A stretch of 64,000 bases of DNA from Sphingomonas sp. LC-1 (GCF_025371035.1 NZ_JANZXB010000014.1:1-64000), one strand, 5' to 3'; shown: positions 1 to 8,827, numbered from the stretch's first letter. Notes: generated from the sequence alone by a model not told the origin. Translations and numbers: made by a program.

Positions 1-127
1 TTCGGTCGCCTCAAGGACTGGCGCCGCGTCGCAACCCGATACGATCGCTGCCCTACCGCCTTCTTTTCCGCCATCACCCTCGCTGCCACCGTCATCTTCT
101 GGCTGTGATCAACGAGTCCTGACCCTA
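1..127 (+). mobile_element. 3' end of an IS5-family insertion sequence
   Basis: Bases 1-108 are the last 35 codons of a transposase open from the window edge. The translation contains RLKDWRRVATRYDR and ends ATVIFWL, typical of the C-terminus of IS5-group DDE transposases. The motif GAGTCCTGACCCTA at 114-127, six bases past the stop, sits where the right terminal inverted repeat of such elements normally lies. The left end is outside the window, so it cannot be told whether the element is intact. It abuts AT-rich DNA carrying a defence-like gene. Confidence 0.8.
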
Positions 128-132
128 GCAAA

Positions 133-145
133 TTGTAACTTACAA
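133..145. promoter_or_regulatory. Short perfect palindrome upstream of the Lit-like gene
   Basis: TTGTAA-C-TTACAA is a perfect 6-1-6 inverted repeat in AT-rich DNA, 58 bases before the downstream start codon. The arms are partly extended by CCTAG at 124-128 and CTAGG at 146-150. It could be an operator or promoter element for the downstream gene, or part of the insertion junction. No binding protein can be named. Confidence 0.35.
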
Positions 146-203
146 CTAGGTAAAGCGATAAATATTGTAGTAATCTTTTGCACTCGAGTTTATAAGATGA
201 GCC

Positions 204-1345
204 ATGGCATATCATAACTATGCTTCGGACTCGCTTGTGCAAAAGCTGAGTGCCGGAGGCGCTAAGCTTTCCGGCGCTCAATATATCTATAATGAGAATG
301 AAGCGGTCCAGAAATTTGAAGGAATAGTTTCTCAAGTAAATGAGATAATTAACGGACTTTTTACATTCGCAGAAATTCGCGGTAATGTAAAATTTGCTGT
401 TGCTGGCAAAAACTACTCGCCTTTTCAGGTTTCTTGCCTTGGTAATGATGATTTTGTTATTCTTATTGATCACGACGCATTTTGCTATCTTGCGAATTTA
501 TGCGCGCGAGTTCAAACGCTTGAGCCTCTGGCAAAATTCGTAAACGCTGAACAGAAAGTAATTAATCGCGATTATAAGGGGAAGTATCTTCTTGATATTG
601 CGAAAGATATTGCTTTTTATCCTGAAAATATCTCAGAAGTGATATCGGGATATGTTCATATGACCATATTCCAAGCCGCACTTATGCATATCATAGCACA
701 TGAGTATGCTCATATCTTGCATGGCCATTTTGATTTTTTAAACTCTACGGAATTTCTAAAATTTGCAGAGAATGATGAAGACAAGGCGCTGACGAGGCGA
801 GCGTTGGAGATGGACGCTGACAGTTCGGCTGCTTCTGCTGTCTTCGACATGTTCGAATCTTTTATACATGGTAGGATAATTAGAGGTGATTGGATTGACG
901 GTGTCGACGATAAATTGATTAGATCGCATTATCTGACCGGATCATTTCTTTCTGTGATATATCTGGAATGTTTATCGTCAAATCTAAATCCCAAATATCA
1001 TCCAATTGGATTTGCGAGATTTCTTACGATTTCAGACGTTTTGCCGTTCATATCAGTGGGATGTCCTTTGAGCACGTCAAATTAATTGAGGGTGCTCGTA
1101 GTCATATCGCGGAATCTTTTGCAATCTTAAGTGGGGGGCTGGAACATCTCTGGCATCCTATGGCGGCAGATACTATCATTTATGAGGATGGGAAAACGCC
1201 TGTTGCCCTTTATACGGGCATGGGCATTGCGGAGGGGTATTCGCACATTGATCCCTTGCTTCGGCGCTGGTCACGCATAAGACCCGAACTTGCAATCTTT
1301 CAACGTGGCGGAACGCTGGCTCCGGCTCAGGCTGAACCGATTTAG
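204..1345 (+). pseudogene. Lit-like (peptidase U49-type) HEXXH metallopeptidase, apparently frameshifted
   Basis: The upstream frame (204-1085, 293 aa) has HEYAH at residues 166-170, an ExxAD motif (E202, D206), and HPIGFAR at about 266-272. This order, zinc HEXXH then ExxAD then HPxxxxR, is that of phage-exclusion protein Lit, which cleaves EF-Tu during infection. In Lit the HP motif is followed by about 50 more helical residues. Here the frame ends soon after, while a second frame continues from about 1043 to 1345 with SFEHVKLIEGARSHIAESF. Adding one T to the T4 run at 1039-1042 joins the frames into a protein of about 380 aa reading ISDVFAVHISG across the junction. The gene is AT-rich, unlike its neighbours, and follows an IS end, so transfer is likely. 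It could be a pseudogene, a sequencing indel or, less likely, two overlapping genes. Confidence 0.65.
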
Positions 1346-1455
1346 CAACATGCAAAATGTGATCGGAAATACTGCCGGGAAGGATTCGGTGTTTCTATGT
1401 CGACGAACATTTAGACGGGTGTAAAGCGGGACACTCGCTGGGAGCCCCGAATAGA

Positions 1456-1497
1456 AAACGGCCCGTTCTTCCCATCGGAAGAACGAGCCGTTTCTCT
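1456..1497 (-). terminator. Rho-independent terminator
   Basis: AAACGGCCCGTTCTTCC (1456-1472) pairs with GGAAGAACGAGCCGTTT (1477-1493) with one mismatch and a four-base loop. Read on the minus strand it follows the stop of the small exported protein by about 20 bases and ends in a T-rich stretch. It may also stop readthrough from the plus-strand gene. Confidence 0.8.
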
Positions 1498-1513
1498 CAA
1501 GCCGTAAGGCAGA

Positions 1514-1810
1514 TCAGCGAGCGCTGGTCTCGACGCCCGCGCCCAGTGCGCCACGGGCTTCGTCGGTCGTGAAGGCGACCTGGGTGTTGCCGGTCGTGCC
1601 GGTCACGCGGTGGCCCTTCACGACGAAGCGGAACGGCTCGGCGCCGGGATAGCGGCGGCCTTCGATGACGGCATGGCCGTTCTCGGTCGAACGGGTGTAG
1701 ACATAGGTGCTGCCCTCATGGACGAAGCGCTGTTCGCCTTCGGAGGCGATTGCGCCAACGGCGGGGACGGCGGCAACGGCAGCGGCCAGGATCAGGATGG
1801 TCTTGCGCAT
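1514..1810 (-). CDS. Small exported protein, function unknown
   Basis: The 98-residue product has a clear Sec signal peptide: MRKT, then a hydrophobic Ala/Leu/Val core, with likely cleavage after about residue 22 (GAIAS region). The mature part is about 75 residues and rich in Gly, Thr and Val, with no cysteine and no motif I recognise. It stands alone between two plus-strand genes and has its own terminator. The coding call rests on the signal peptide and GC-rich codon use. No function is proposed. Confidence 0.7.
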   Translation of the reverse strand: MRKTILILAAAVAAVPAVGAIASEGEQRFVHEGSTYVYTRSTENGHAVIEGRRYPGAEPFRFVVKGHRVTGTTGNTQVAFTTDEARGALGAGVETSAR

Positions 1811-2042
1811 GATCGAAACTCTCTCGCTATAGGGCGTGGAGCCGGATCAGGTCCTCTCGCGCGTTTTCGCGCTTAACTTTCGTATACCGAATTATTGCAT
1901 CGCAGCATGAGCCGCAACTGCAAAGGGTTTCAGGGCAATTGCATTCGGCGCAATCGCTGCGTGCGGCGGCCAAGGCATGATTTGAAGCGAGGCTCCGATT
2001 TCGCTAGAGCGCAACGCTTTGCTACCCCGATCGGACGATGTG

Positions 2043-3776
2043 ATGACCCTCTACACCCGCTTTGCCGCGCATATTGATGCGGCGCTGGACACGCTGGTCG
2101 CCGCCGGCACGCTGCCCGGCGGGCTGGATCGCCGCAATGTGACGGTCGAGCCGCCGCGCGATGCGTCGCATGGCGATCTCGCCACCAACGCGGCGATGGT
2201 GCTGGCCAAGCCCGCCGGCACGAACCCGCGCGCACTGGCCGAGGCGATCGCCGCCGAACTGGGCAAGCTGGACGAAGTGGACAGCGTGTCGGTCGCGGGG
2301 CCAGGCTTCCTCAACATGCGGCTGACCGATGCGGCATGGCGCGACGAGCTGGCCGCGATCCCGCAGGCTGCGGGCGATTATGGCCGCTCGACGCGCGGGA
2401 ATGGCGTGACGGTCAATATCGAATATGTCTCGGCCAATCCGACGGGCCCGATGCATATGGGCCATTGCCGCGGTGCGGTGGTGGGCGATGCGCTTGCCAC
2501 GTTGCTGGAGTTTGCCGGTCACAAGGTGATCCGCGAATATTATGTCAACGATGCGGGCGGCCAGGTCGACGTGCTCGCCCGCTCGGCGCATCTCCGCTAC
2601 CGCGAGGCGCTGGGTGAGACGATCGAAATTCCCGAAGGCCTGTATCCGGGCGAGTATCTGAAGCCGGTGGGCGCGGCGCTGGCCGCCGAGTTCGGCGACC
2701 GTTACGTGTCGGCGCCTGAGAGCGAATGGCTGATCCTGTTCCGCACCCGCGCGGTGGCGGCGATGATGGCGATGATCCGCGAGGATCTGGCGCTGCTGGG
2801 CATCCATCACGACCTGTTTTCCTCCGAGGCCGAGTTGCAGGCGGCGGGCAAGCCCGAAGCCGCCGAGGCGGAGTTGCGCTCGCGCGGTCTGGTCTATGAC
2901 GGCGTGCTGGAGGCCCCCAAGGGCGAGACGCCCGAGGATTGGGAGCCGGTCGAGTTGCCGCTGTTCCGCTCCAGCCAGTTCGGCGACGATCAGGATCGCC
3001 CGATCAAGAAGTCGAACGGCGCCTGGACCTATTTCGGTGCCGACCTGGCCTATCACTATCAGAAGGCGCAGACCGCCGATCAGCTGATTGACATCTGGGG
3101 CGCCGACCATGCGGGCACCGTCAAGCGGATCGTCGCGGCCGTCGAGGCGCTGACCGGCGGCAAGACCAAGTTCGACGTCAAGTTGGTCCAGATGGTCCGC
3201 CTGCTGCGTGGCGGCGAGCCGGTGAAGATGTCCAAGCGCGCGGGCAATTTCGTGACGCTGGCCGATGTCGTGCGCGAAGTCGGCAAGGATGTGGTGCGCT
3301 TCACCATGCTGACCCGCCGCGCCGACGCGCAGATGGACTTCGACTTCGCCAAGGTGGTCGAGGCGTCGAAGGACAATCCCGTCTTCTACGTGCAATACGC
3401 CCATGCCCGCATCGCCTCGCTCAAGCGCCGCGCGGCCGAGGCGGGGATCAGCCTTGAGAATGGCGGTGCCGCCGATCTGTCGCTGCTCGATGCGGAAGAT
3501 CTGGGTCTGGTGAAGCTGGCGGCGCAATTCCCGCGCATCGTCGAGACGGCGGCGGCGGCGCGCGAACCGCACCGAATCGCCTTTTACCTTTACGACTTGG
3601 CCGCTGCCTTCCACGCGGCGTGGAATGTCGGCAACGATCGCCCCGATCGCCGCTTCCTGATCGCGGAGAATCCCGACGTCACGCGTGCGCGTCTTTTCCT
3701 CAGCGATGGGATCGGGCAAATCATTCGTAACGGTTTGGCGCTCATGGGTGTCGAAGCGGTTTCGGAGATGAAGTGA
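2043..3776 (+). CDS. argS: Arginyl-tRNA synthetase
   Basis: This class I aminoacyl-tRNA synthetase (577 aa, usual family length) charges tRNA-Arg in the cytoplasm. The HIGH signature appears as HMGH in PTGPMHMGHCRGA, and the KMSKS loop as KMSKR. The N-terminal additional domain (about residues 1-110) and the C-terminal anticodon-binding DALR-type domain are both present. An upstream in-frame TTG at 2019 exists, but ATG 2043 gives the usual MTLYTRF start with GGAC just upstream. The stop overlaps the next start (TGATG), so argS and the SPOR gene are probably co-transcribed. Confidence 0.97.
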   Translation: MTLYTRFAAHIDAALDTLVAAGTLPGGLDRRNVTVEPPRDASHGDLATNAAMVLAKPAGTNPRALAEAIAAELGKLDEVDSVSVAGPGFLNMRLTDAAWRDELAAIPQAAGDYGRSTRGNGVTVNIEYVSANPTGPMHMGHCRGAVVGDALATLLEFAGHKVIREYYVNDAGGQVDVLARSAHLRYREALGETIEIPEGLYPGEYLKPVGAALAAEFGDRYVSAPESEWLILFRTRAVAAMMAMIREDLALLGIHHDLFSSEAELQAAGKPEAAEAELRSRGLVYDGVLEAPKGETPEDWEPVELPLFRSSQFGDDQDRPIKKSNGAWTYFGADLAYHYQKAQTADQLIDIWGADHAGTVKRIVAAVEALTGGKTKFDVKLVQMVRLLRGGEPVKMSKRAGNFVTLADVVREVGKDVVRFTMLTRRADAQMDFDFAKVVEASKDNPVFYVQYAHARIASLKRRAAEAGISLENGGAADLSLLDAEDLGLVKLAAQFPRIVETAAAAREPHRIAFYLYDLAAAFHAAWNVGNDRPDRRFLIAENPDVTRARLFLSDGIGQIIRNGLALMGVEAVSEMK

Positions 3777-4516
3777 TGGCGAACGAGATGGACCTGCGCG
3801 GCTATGACCAGGACGAGGATCGTCTTCCCTGGCTGGAAACGGTCGAGCCGGACGAGCCGGAGGGGGTTGCCATCGGCAAGGTCGTGGCGCTGGTCATATT
3901 GGGCCTGGCGTTTCTCGCCGCCATCGGCTTCGGCCTGTACAAGTGGCAGGCCAATCGCGCGGCGGCGGATGGCGGTGGCGCGCTGATCACGGCGCCCGAA
4001 GGCGATTACAAGGTCCGTCCGTCCGATCCGGGCGGTCTGAAGGTCAAGGGCGAGGGCAATACGGCCATCGCCACCAGCGCGGGCAAGCCCGGTGGCAATG
4101 GCGCGATCGATCTGCGCGCGGTGCCCGAAGCGCCGATGAACGGCACGCGCGTCGTCCAGAAGCCTGCCGAGCCCAATGGCGGCCGCAACGCGGTGGCGCA
4201 GGTACCCGAATCGGGCGGCAAGCTGGTCGCTCCCGCGCCCGTCACAGCCGCCCGTGCCCCCGCCGCCACTCCGACCGGCAGCGGCGCGATGGTGCAGCTT
4301 GGCGCCTATCCCAGCGAGTCCTCGGCCAATGCGGCCTGGGATCGCTTCTCCAAGCGCTTTTCCTATGTCGCGGCGCTGGGCAAGGTGGTTCAGCCGGTCG
4401 CGTCGAACGGCAAGACCCTGTACCGCCTGCGCGTGAACGCCGGGTCGGCCAACCAGGCCGCCGACATTTGCGGTCGCCTGCGCGTGGCGGGCGAAAGCTG
4501 CTTCGTCGCGAGCTGA
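3776..4516 (+). CDS. SPOR-domain inner-membrane protein
   Basis: The 246-residue protein has a short acidic cytoplasmic N-terminus, one transmembrane segment (about residues 38-58, VALVILGLAFLAAIGF), a low-complexity Ala/Pro/Gly linker, and a C-terminal SPOR domain beginning GAMVQLGAYPSESSA. SPOR domains bind denuded peptidoglycan strands, typically at the division septum. The start ATG overlaps the argS stop by one base. The adjacent downstream nagZ, a peptidoglycan recycling gene, fits an envelope role. A GTG three bases upstream is an alternative start. Confidence 0.88.
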   Translation: MANEMDLRGYDQDEDRLPWLETVEPDEPEGVAIGKVVALVILGLAFLAAIGFGLYKWQANRAAADGGGALITAPEGDYKVRPSDPGGLKVKGEGNTAIATSAGKPGGNGAIDLRAVPEAPMNGTRVVQKPAEPNGGRNAVAQVPESGGKLVAPAPVTAARAPAATPTGSGAMVQLGAYPSESSANAAWDRFSKRFSYVAALGKVVQPVASNGKTLYRLRVNAGSANQAADICGRLRVAGESCFVAS

Positions 4517-4569
4517 TCGATCACGCCCCCCGGTCCGCATCGGCGGGCGGGGGGCCGGAGTGTGCATCC

Positions 4570-5574
4570 ATGATCCCCGTCATTTTCGGCCTGTCGGGCC
4601 CCGTGCTCACCCCCGACGAGCGCGCCTTTTTCGCGTCGGTCGAACCGGCGGGCTATATCCTGTTCAAGCGCAACATCGTCGATCGCGTGCAGTTGCGGGC
4701 GCTGACCGACGCATTGCGCGCGCTGGCGGGGCGCGACGATCTGGCGATCCTGATTGATCAGGAAGGGGGCCCCGTCGCCCGCATGAAGCCGCCCCACTGG
4801 CCCGCTTTTCCCGCCGGTCCGGTCTTCGCCAGACTGTACGAGGCCGCACCCATGTCGGCGATCCAGGCGATGCGCGCCAATGGACAGGCACTGGGCCTGA
4901 TGCTGCGCGAGGTGGGTATCACCGTCGATTGCGCGCCGCTGCTCGATGTCGCGCAGGCCGATACGACCGAGGCAATCGCCTGTCGGACCTATGGGGCCGA
5001 GCCGATGCAGGTCGCCGCGCTGGGTCGCGCGATGCTGGAGGGGCTGGCGGCGGCGGGTGTGGTCGGGGTGGTCAAGCACATGCCCGGCCATGGACGCGCG
5101 CTGGTCGATTCGCACCATCTCCTCCCCACCGTCACCGCGAGCGAGGCAGAGTTGGAGGTCGATCTCGAACCCTTCCGTACGCTGGCCAGCGCACCGATGG
5201 GCATGACCAGCCATATCGTGTTCGAGGCCTGGGATGCCGATCGTCCCGCGACCCTGTCGCCGGTGGTGATCGATCGCGTCATCCGGGGGCGGATCGGCTT
5301 TGACGGCCTGCTGATGAGCGACGACATCGACATGAAGGCGCTGAGCGGCACGGCGGGCGAAAAGGCGGCGGGAGCGCTGGCGGCCGGGTGCGATGTGGTT
5401 CTCGATTGCTGGGCGCGGATGGACGAGATGGTCGAGATTGCGGGCCGCGTCCCGGCGATCGGCGACGCGGCCCGCATGCGCCTGGACCGCGCCATGGCGA
5501 GCGTCGGCGCGGGCGAGGGGGATTTTGCCGAATTGATCGCCCGTCGCGACGCCCTGCTGGCGCTGGCGGGGTAA
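4570..5574 (+). CDS. nagZ: Beta-N-acetylhexosaminidase (GH3)
   Basis: The 334-residue GH3 enzyme removes GlcNAc from GlcNAc-anhydroMurNAc muropeptides in the cytoplasm during cell-wall recycling. The diagnostic loop KHMPGHG at residues 169-175, followed by DSHH at 180-183, holds the Asp/His general acid-base dyad. MSDDIDM near residue 250 carries the Asp nucleophile region. Length matches single-domain proteobacterial NagZ. No signal peptide is present, as expected. It lies between the SPOR gene and scpA, 53 bases after the former. In some bacteria the product level affects AmpC induction, but no ampR/ampC is seen here. Confidence 0.94.
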   Translation: MIPVIFGLSGPVLTPDERAFFASVEPAGYILFKRNIVDRVQLRALTDALRALAGRDDLAILIDQEGGPVARMKPPHWPAFPAGPVFARLYEAAPMSAIQAMRANGQALGLMLREVGITVDCAPLLDVAQADTTEAIACRTYGAEPMQVAALGRAMLEGLAAAGVVGVVKHMPGHGRALVDSHHLLPTVTASEAELEVDLEPFRTLASAPMGMTSHIVFEAWDADRPATLSPVVIDRVIRGRIGFDGLLMSDDIDMKALSGTAGEKAAGALAAGCDVVLDCWARMDEMVEIAGRVPAIGDAARMRLDRAMASVGAGEGDFAELIARRDALLALAG

Positions 5575-5715
5575 GCCGCCGATCCTTCCGCCGACGCGGG
5601 GGGCGGCGCTCCATCGTCATCGCCTCGCGATGCCACCTTCCAGCGGCGACAGAGGGGATTTTGTCGGTCGCCCCCATCTCGCGTTCCACCCATATCGCCG
5701 CTAGGGTCCCGCATC

Positions 5716-6438
5716 ATGACGGGGGAACAGCTGACGCTCGATCTGGAGGGGTGGGAAGGGCCGCTGGACCTGCTGCTGTCGCTGGCCCGCTCGCAAAAGG
5801 TCGATCTGCGACAGATTTCGATCCTCGCTCTGGTCGAACAATATTTGCGCTTCGTCGATCGGGCGGGGCGGATGCAGTTGGAACTGGCCGCCGATTATCT
5901 CGTAATGGCGGCGTGGCTGGCCTATCTCAAATCCTCGCTGCTGCTTCCGCGCCAGCCGGAGGAAGAGCCTGATCCGGAAGACATGGCGCTGCGCCTGCAA
6001 CTCCGCCTCGAACGGCTGGCGGCGATGCGCGAAGCGGGGGCGCGGCTGATGGCGCGGGACCGGCTGGGCCGCGACGTCTTCCCGCGCGGCGCGCCCGAGG
6101 GGCTGGCGGTACAGCGCAAGGCGATGTGGCAGGCGGAGCTTTATGATCTGATTGCCGCCTATGGCCGGATCAATGCCCGGACGCGCCCGGTGATGCATGT
6201 CGTGGCGGATCGGCAGGTCATGACGCTGGAGGCCGCGCTGGAACGGGTCTCGATGCTGGTCGGCAGCCGGGTGGAGTGGTCCGCGATCGAAACCTTCCTG
6301 CCCGATGGCAGCGAGAGGTTGAGGCGATCCGCGCTCGCCTCCAGCTTCCTCGCGGTGCTCGAACTCGCACGACAGGGCAAAGTCGAGTTGCGCCAGGCCG
6401 CACCCTTTGCCCCGCTGATGATCCGGCAACCGGCATGA
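5716..6438 (+). CDS. scpA: Segregation and condensation protein A
   Basis: ScpA is the kleisin subunit that bridges SMC heads in the SMC-ScpAB condensin, which compacts and segregates the chromosome. The 240-residue sequence opens with the family hallmark EGWEGPLDLLLSLARSQKVDL and contains ADYLVMAAWLAYLKSSLLLP. The C-terminal winged-helix region is present. The stop overlaps the scpB start (ATGA), so the two are translationally coupled. smc itself is not in this window. Confidence 0.95.
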   Translation: MTGEQLTLDLEGWEGPLDLLLSLARSQKVDLRQISILALVEQYLRFVDRAGRMQLELAADYLVMAAWLAYLKSSLLLPRQPEEEPDPEDMALRLQLRLERLAAMREAGARLMARDRLGRDVFPRGAPEGLAVQRKAMWQAELYDLIAAYGRINARTRPVMHVVADRQVMTLEAALERVSMLVGSRVEWSAIETFLPDGSERLRRSALASSFLAVLELARQGKVELRQAAPFAPLMIRQPA

Positions 6439-7055
6439 GCGGGATCGACCCGACCGTTCGGGCGGTGGAGGCGGTGCTGTTCGCCTCGCCCGAGCCGATG
6501 GGGATCGATTCGATCCGCGCGCATGTCGGCGTCGGCCAGCGCGGCGGCGACATACGATCGGCACTCGAGACGCTGGAAGCGCAATATCGCGGGCGCGGCA
6601 TCGTGCTGGTCCGGCGGGCTGATCGCTGGCATTTCCAGACCGCGCCCGATCTGGCGCATCTGCTTCGGCGCGACCGGGAGGAGACGCGTCGCCTGTCGCG
6701 CGCCGCGATCGAGACGCTGGCGATCATCGCCTATCACGAACCGGTCAGCCGCGCGGAGATCGAGGCCATTCGCGGTGTCGCCATTTCCAAGGGGACGTTG
6801 GACGTTCTGATGGAGGCGGGCTGGGTCCGTCCGGCGGGTCGACGCGAGGTGCCGGGGCGGCCGCTCATCTATGCGACGACGCCCGCCTTCCTTCAGCATT
6901 TCGGGCTGACCAGTCGGCGCGACCTGCCGGGGATCGAGGATTTGCGGGCTGCGGGCCTGCTCGATCCTGTCGATCTGGCGCTGGAGCGAATGGGCGACGA
7001 CGACCTGCCCGACAACCCGGCGGAGTCGCAAGGCGAAGCCCGGAAGGCCGATTGA
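6435..7055 (+). CDS. scpB: Segregation and condensation protein B
   Basis: ScpB (206 aa) dimerises and binds the ScpA kleisin in the SMC complex. The two winged-helix domains are recognisable: VRAVEAVLFASPEPM at the N-terminus and ALETLAIIAYHEPVSRAEIE in the second half, the family signature. GRREVPGRPLIYATT near the end is also typical. ATG 6435 overlaps the scpA stop by four bases and is preferred over longer in-frame starts. The acidic C-terminal tail (DDDLPDNPAESQG) is of no known role. Confidence 0.94.
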   Translation: MSGIDPTVRAVEAVLFASPEPMGIDSIRAHVGVGQRGGDIRSALETLEAQYRGRGIVLVRRADRWHFQTAPDLAHLLRRDREETRRLSRAAIETLAIIAYHEPVSRAEIEAIRGVAISKGTLDVLMEAGWVRPAGRREVPGRPLIYATTPAFLQHFGLTSRRDLPGIEDLRAAGLLDPVDLALERMGDDDLPDNPAESQGEARKAD

Positions 7056-7141
7056 TCGCTTTCCTTTGCGTCATGGCCGCGTCACAATGCCTTGCCACGG
7101 CTTTGGCATGTCCGCTGACGGCCGTTCGCATCGCTCAACCA

Positions 7142-7170
7142 TTGCCGCTGGCGATGCCAAGGCCTAGATA
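7142..7170 (+). promoter_or_regulatory. Candidate promoter for tatABC
   Basis: TTGCCG at 7142-7147 and TAGATA at 7165-7170 are separated by 17 bases, an acceptable housekeeping sigma factor arrangement, 26 bases upstream of the tatA start. AGGAG at 7184-7188 serves as ribosome binding site. Seen by eye only. Confidence 0.4.
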
Positions 7171-7196
7171 GACTATAGATTCCTAGGAGACGCGCC

Positions 7197-7433
7197 ATGG
7201 GCAGCTTCAGCCCGATTCACCTTCTCGTCCTCGCGGTCGTCGCGATCCTTCTGCTCGGCGGTGGCCGGTTCTCCAACCTGATGGGCGATGTCGCCAAGGG
7301 TGTGAAGAATTTCAAGAAGGGCATGGCCGAGGAAGACGAGACGCACGCCAAGCCGTCCGCCCGCATCGAGGCGCAGAAGTCGGCTGAGCCCGCCTTCGAC
7401 CGCGATGGCGAGCGCGTGCGCGACGATCGCTGA
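7197..7433 (+). CDS. tatA: Sec-independent protein translocase TatA
   Basis: The 78-residue TatA forms the oligomeric pore-like component of the twin-arginine translocon, which exports folded proteins. An N-terminal transmembrane helix (HLLVLAVVAILLLGGGRF), a hinge and an amphipathic helix (VAKGVKNFKKGM) are followed by a charged tail. The conserved FKKGM motif is intact. It is the first gene of tatABC, with a good Shine-Dalgarno (AGGAG). Spacing to tatB is 29 bases. Confidence 0.96.
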   Translation: MGSFSPIHLLVLAVVAILLLGGGRFSNLMGDVAKGVKNFKKGMAEEDETHAKPSARIEAQKSAEPAFDRDGERVRDDR

Positions 7434-7462
7434 TCCGGTTCGCCTTCTAACACCGGATCTCC

Positions 7463-7888
7463 ATGTTCAACATCGACTCGAGTGAGTTCCTGCTGGTCGC
7501 CATCGTGGCGCTGGTCGTGATCGGTCCCAAGGATTTGCCCAAGGCGATGCGGGTCGTCGGCTATTGGGTGGGCAAGGCGCGTGGCGTCTCGCGGCAGTTC
7601 CGGCAGGGCTTCGACAATATGGTGCGCGAGGCCGAGCTGGAAGAAATGGAAAAGCGCTGGGCGGCGGAAAATGAGCGCATCATGCGTGAACATGCCGCCG
7701 ACGCGCCGCCCACTTCCCCGCTCGTCGACACGCCTTCCGCTTCCGAGGCCACCGTCCAGGACGGGGCAAGGACGGAGCATGGGGACCATAGCGACCAACC
7801 GGTCATGGTCGAAAAGCCCGTGGTCGCCGCTGCGCCGGTCGAGACCGCACCTCATGCCCCGCGTCCCAATGAGGGGGCGGCGTCGTGA
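7463..7888 (+). CDS. tatB: Sec-independent protein translocase TatB
   Basis: TatB (141 aa) partners TatC in recognising twin-arginine signal peptides. The N-terminus MFNIDSSEFLLVAIVALVVIGPKDLP is the TatB hallmark, with the helix-hinge Gly-Pro preserved. A long amphipathic helix follows, then an Ala/Pro/Glu-rich variable tail. It lies between tatA and tatC and overlaps the tatC start by four bases (GTGA). Confidence 0.95.
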   Translation: MFNIDSSEFLLVAIVALVVIGPKDLPKAMRVVGYWVGKARGVSRQFRQGFDNMVREAELEEMEKRWAAENERIMREHAADAPPTSPLVDTPSASEATVQDGARTEHGDHSDQPVMVEKPVVAAAPVETAPHAPRPNEGAAS

Positions 7889-8670
7889 GCGACGATCATG
7901 ACGAGATCGACGCCAGCCGCGCGCCCTTGCTCGACCATCTGATCGAGCTGCGCCGGCGCCTGCTCTATTGCATCGTCGCGATCGCCCTGGGCTTCGGCGT
8001 ATCGATGTATTTCTCGGAGTCCATCTTCGGCTTCCTTGCCAAGCCGCTGCTCGCGGCGGGGCAGGGCAAGCTGGTCTATACCGAGATTTTCGAGGCCTTT
8101 TTCGTTCAGGTGAAGGTGGCGTTCTTCGCCTCGGTGATGATCGCCTTCCCAGTCATCGCCAACCAACTGTGGCAATTCGTCGCGCCGGGGCTGTATCGCA
8201 AGGAAAAGCGGGCCCTGCTGCCCTTCCTGCTGGCGACGCCGGTGCTGTTCCTGATGGGCGCGGCGATGGCCTATTATATTGCCATTCCGATGGCGCTGCA
8301 CTTCCTGCTGGGCTTTGACGGCGTGGTCGGCGGCGTGCGGCGCGAGGCGCTGCCCGCCATCGGCAACTATCTGTCGTTCATCATGCAGTTCCTCTTCGCC
8401 TTCGGTCTGGCGTTCCTGCTGCCGGTGCTGCTGATGCTGCTGGAGCGGGCGGGGATCGTCACGCGCAAGCAGCTGATCGGCGCGCGGCGTTACGCGATCG
8501 TGGCGGCGACGGCGATCGCGGCCGTGTTGACGCCGCCGGACCTGATGTCGCAGGTGCTGCTCGCGGTGCCGCTGATCATCCTGTACGAGCTGGCGATCAT
8601 CGGCATCTGGTTTACCGAGCGCTCGCGGGCAAAGCAGCTGCCGGACGAGGAAGCCGACGCGACGGCTTGA
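7885..8670 (+). CDS. tatC: Sec-independent protein translocase TatC
   Basis: TatC (261 aa, usual length) is the polytopic receptor of the Tat translocon. The family motif LLDHLIELRRRLLYC is at the N-terminus, six hydrophobic segments follow, and SFIMQFLFAFGLAFLLPV is in the fourth helix region. The start is GTG, overlapping the tatB stop. A strong terminator follows at 8689, closing the tatABC operon. Confidence 0.97.
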   Translation: MSDDHDEIDASRAPLLDHLIELRRRLLYCIVAIALGFGVSMYFSESIFGFLAKPLLAAGQGKLVYTEIFEAFFVQVKVAFFASVMIAFPVIANQLWQFVAPGLYRKEKRALLPFLLATPVLFLMGAAMAYYIAIPMALHFLLGFDGVVGGVRREALPAIGNYLSFIMQFLFAFGLAFLLPVLLMLLERAGIVTRKQLIGARRYAIVAATAIAAVLTPPDLMSQVLLAVPLIILYELAIIGIWFTERSRAKQLPDEEADATA

Positions 8671-8688
8671 TCGCCTCGGTTTTTTTTG

Positions 8689-8722
8689 AAAAGGGGCTCG
8701 ACAAACGTCGGGGCCCTTTTTC
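8689..8722 (+). terminator. Terminator of tatABC
   Basis: AAAAGGGGCTCGAC (8689-8702) pairs with GTCGGGGCCCTTTT (8707-8720), one G-G mismatch and one wobble, with loop AAAC. A T-run follows to 8721 and beyond. It lies 19 bases after the tatC stop. Confidence 0.85.
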
Positions 8723-8743
8723 TTTGTGATGAGAGCGGGGCTT

Positions 8744-8827
8744 GGCCTTCGACGTCGCTCGGGCTGAACGACTTTTGGGGGCATGAGCGCTCCGCGTCGC
8801 GCTGTTCCGCCTGAGCGACGTCGAAAG
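8744..8827. repeat. REP-like intergenic inverted repeat, family A (copy 1)
   Basis: Arm GGCCTTCGACGTCGCTCGGG at 8744 faces an inverted copy at about 8805-8827. The unit CTTCGACTTCGCTCAGGCTG recurs in the same inverted-pair form at 25031-25121 and 62553-62657. All copies lie between genes. Confidence 0.75.

Noticed and set aside
968-1345. Separate gene of 125 aa overlapping the Lit-like frame
   Set aside because: Its first 30 residues look like out-of-frame translation, while its later part completes the metallopeptidase. A frameshift explains it better, though a 94-aa gene from ATG 1061 cannot be excluded.
2022-3719. Long open frame antisense to argS (565 aa)
   Set aside because: Same reasoning; argS motifs on the plus strand are conclusive.
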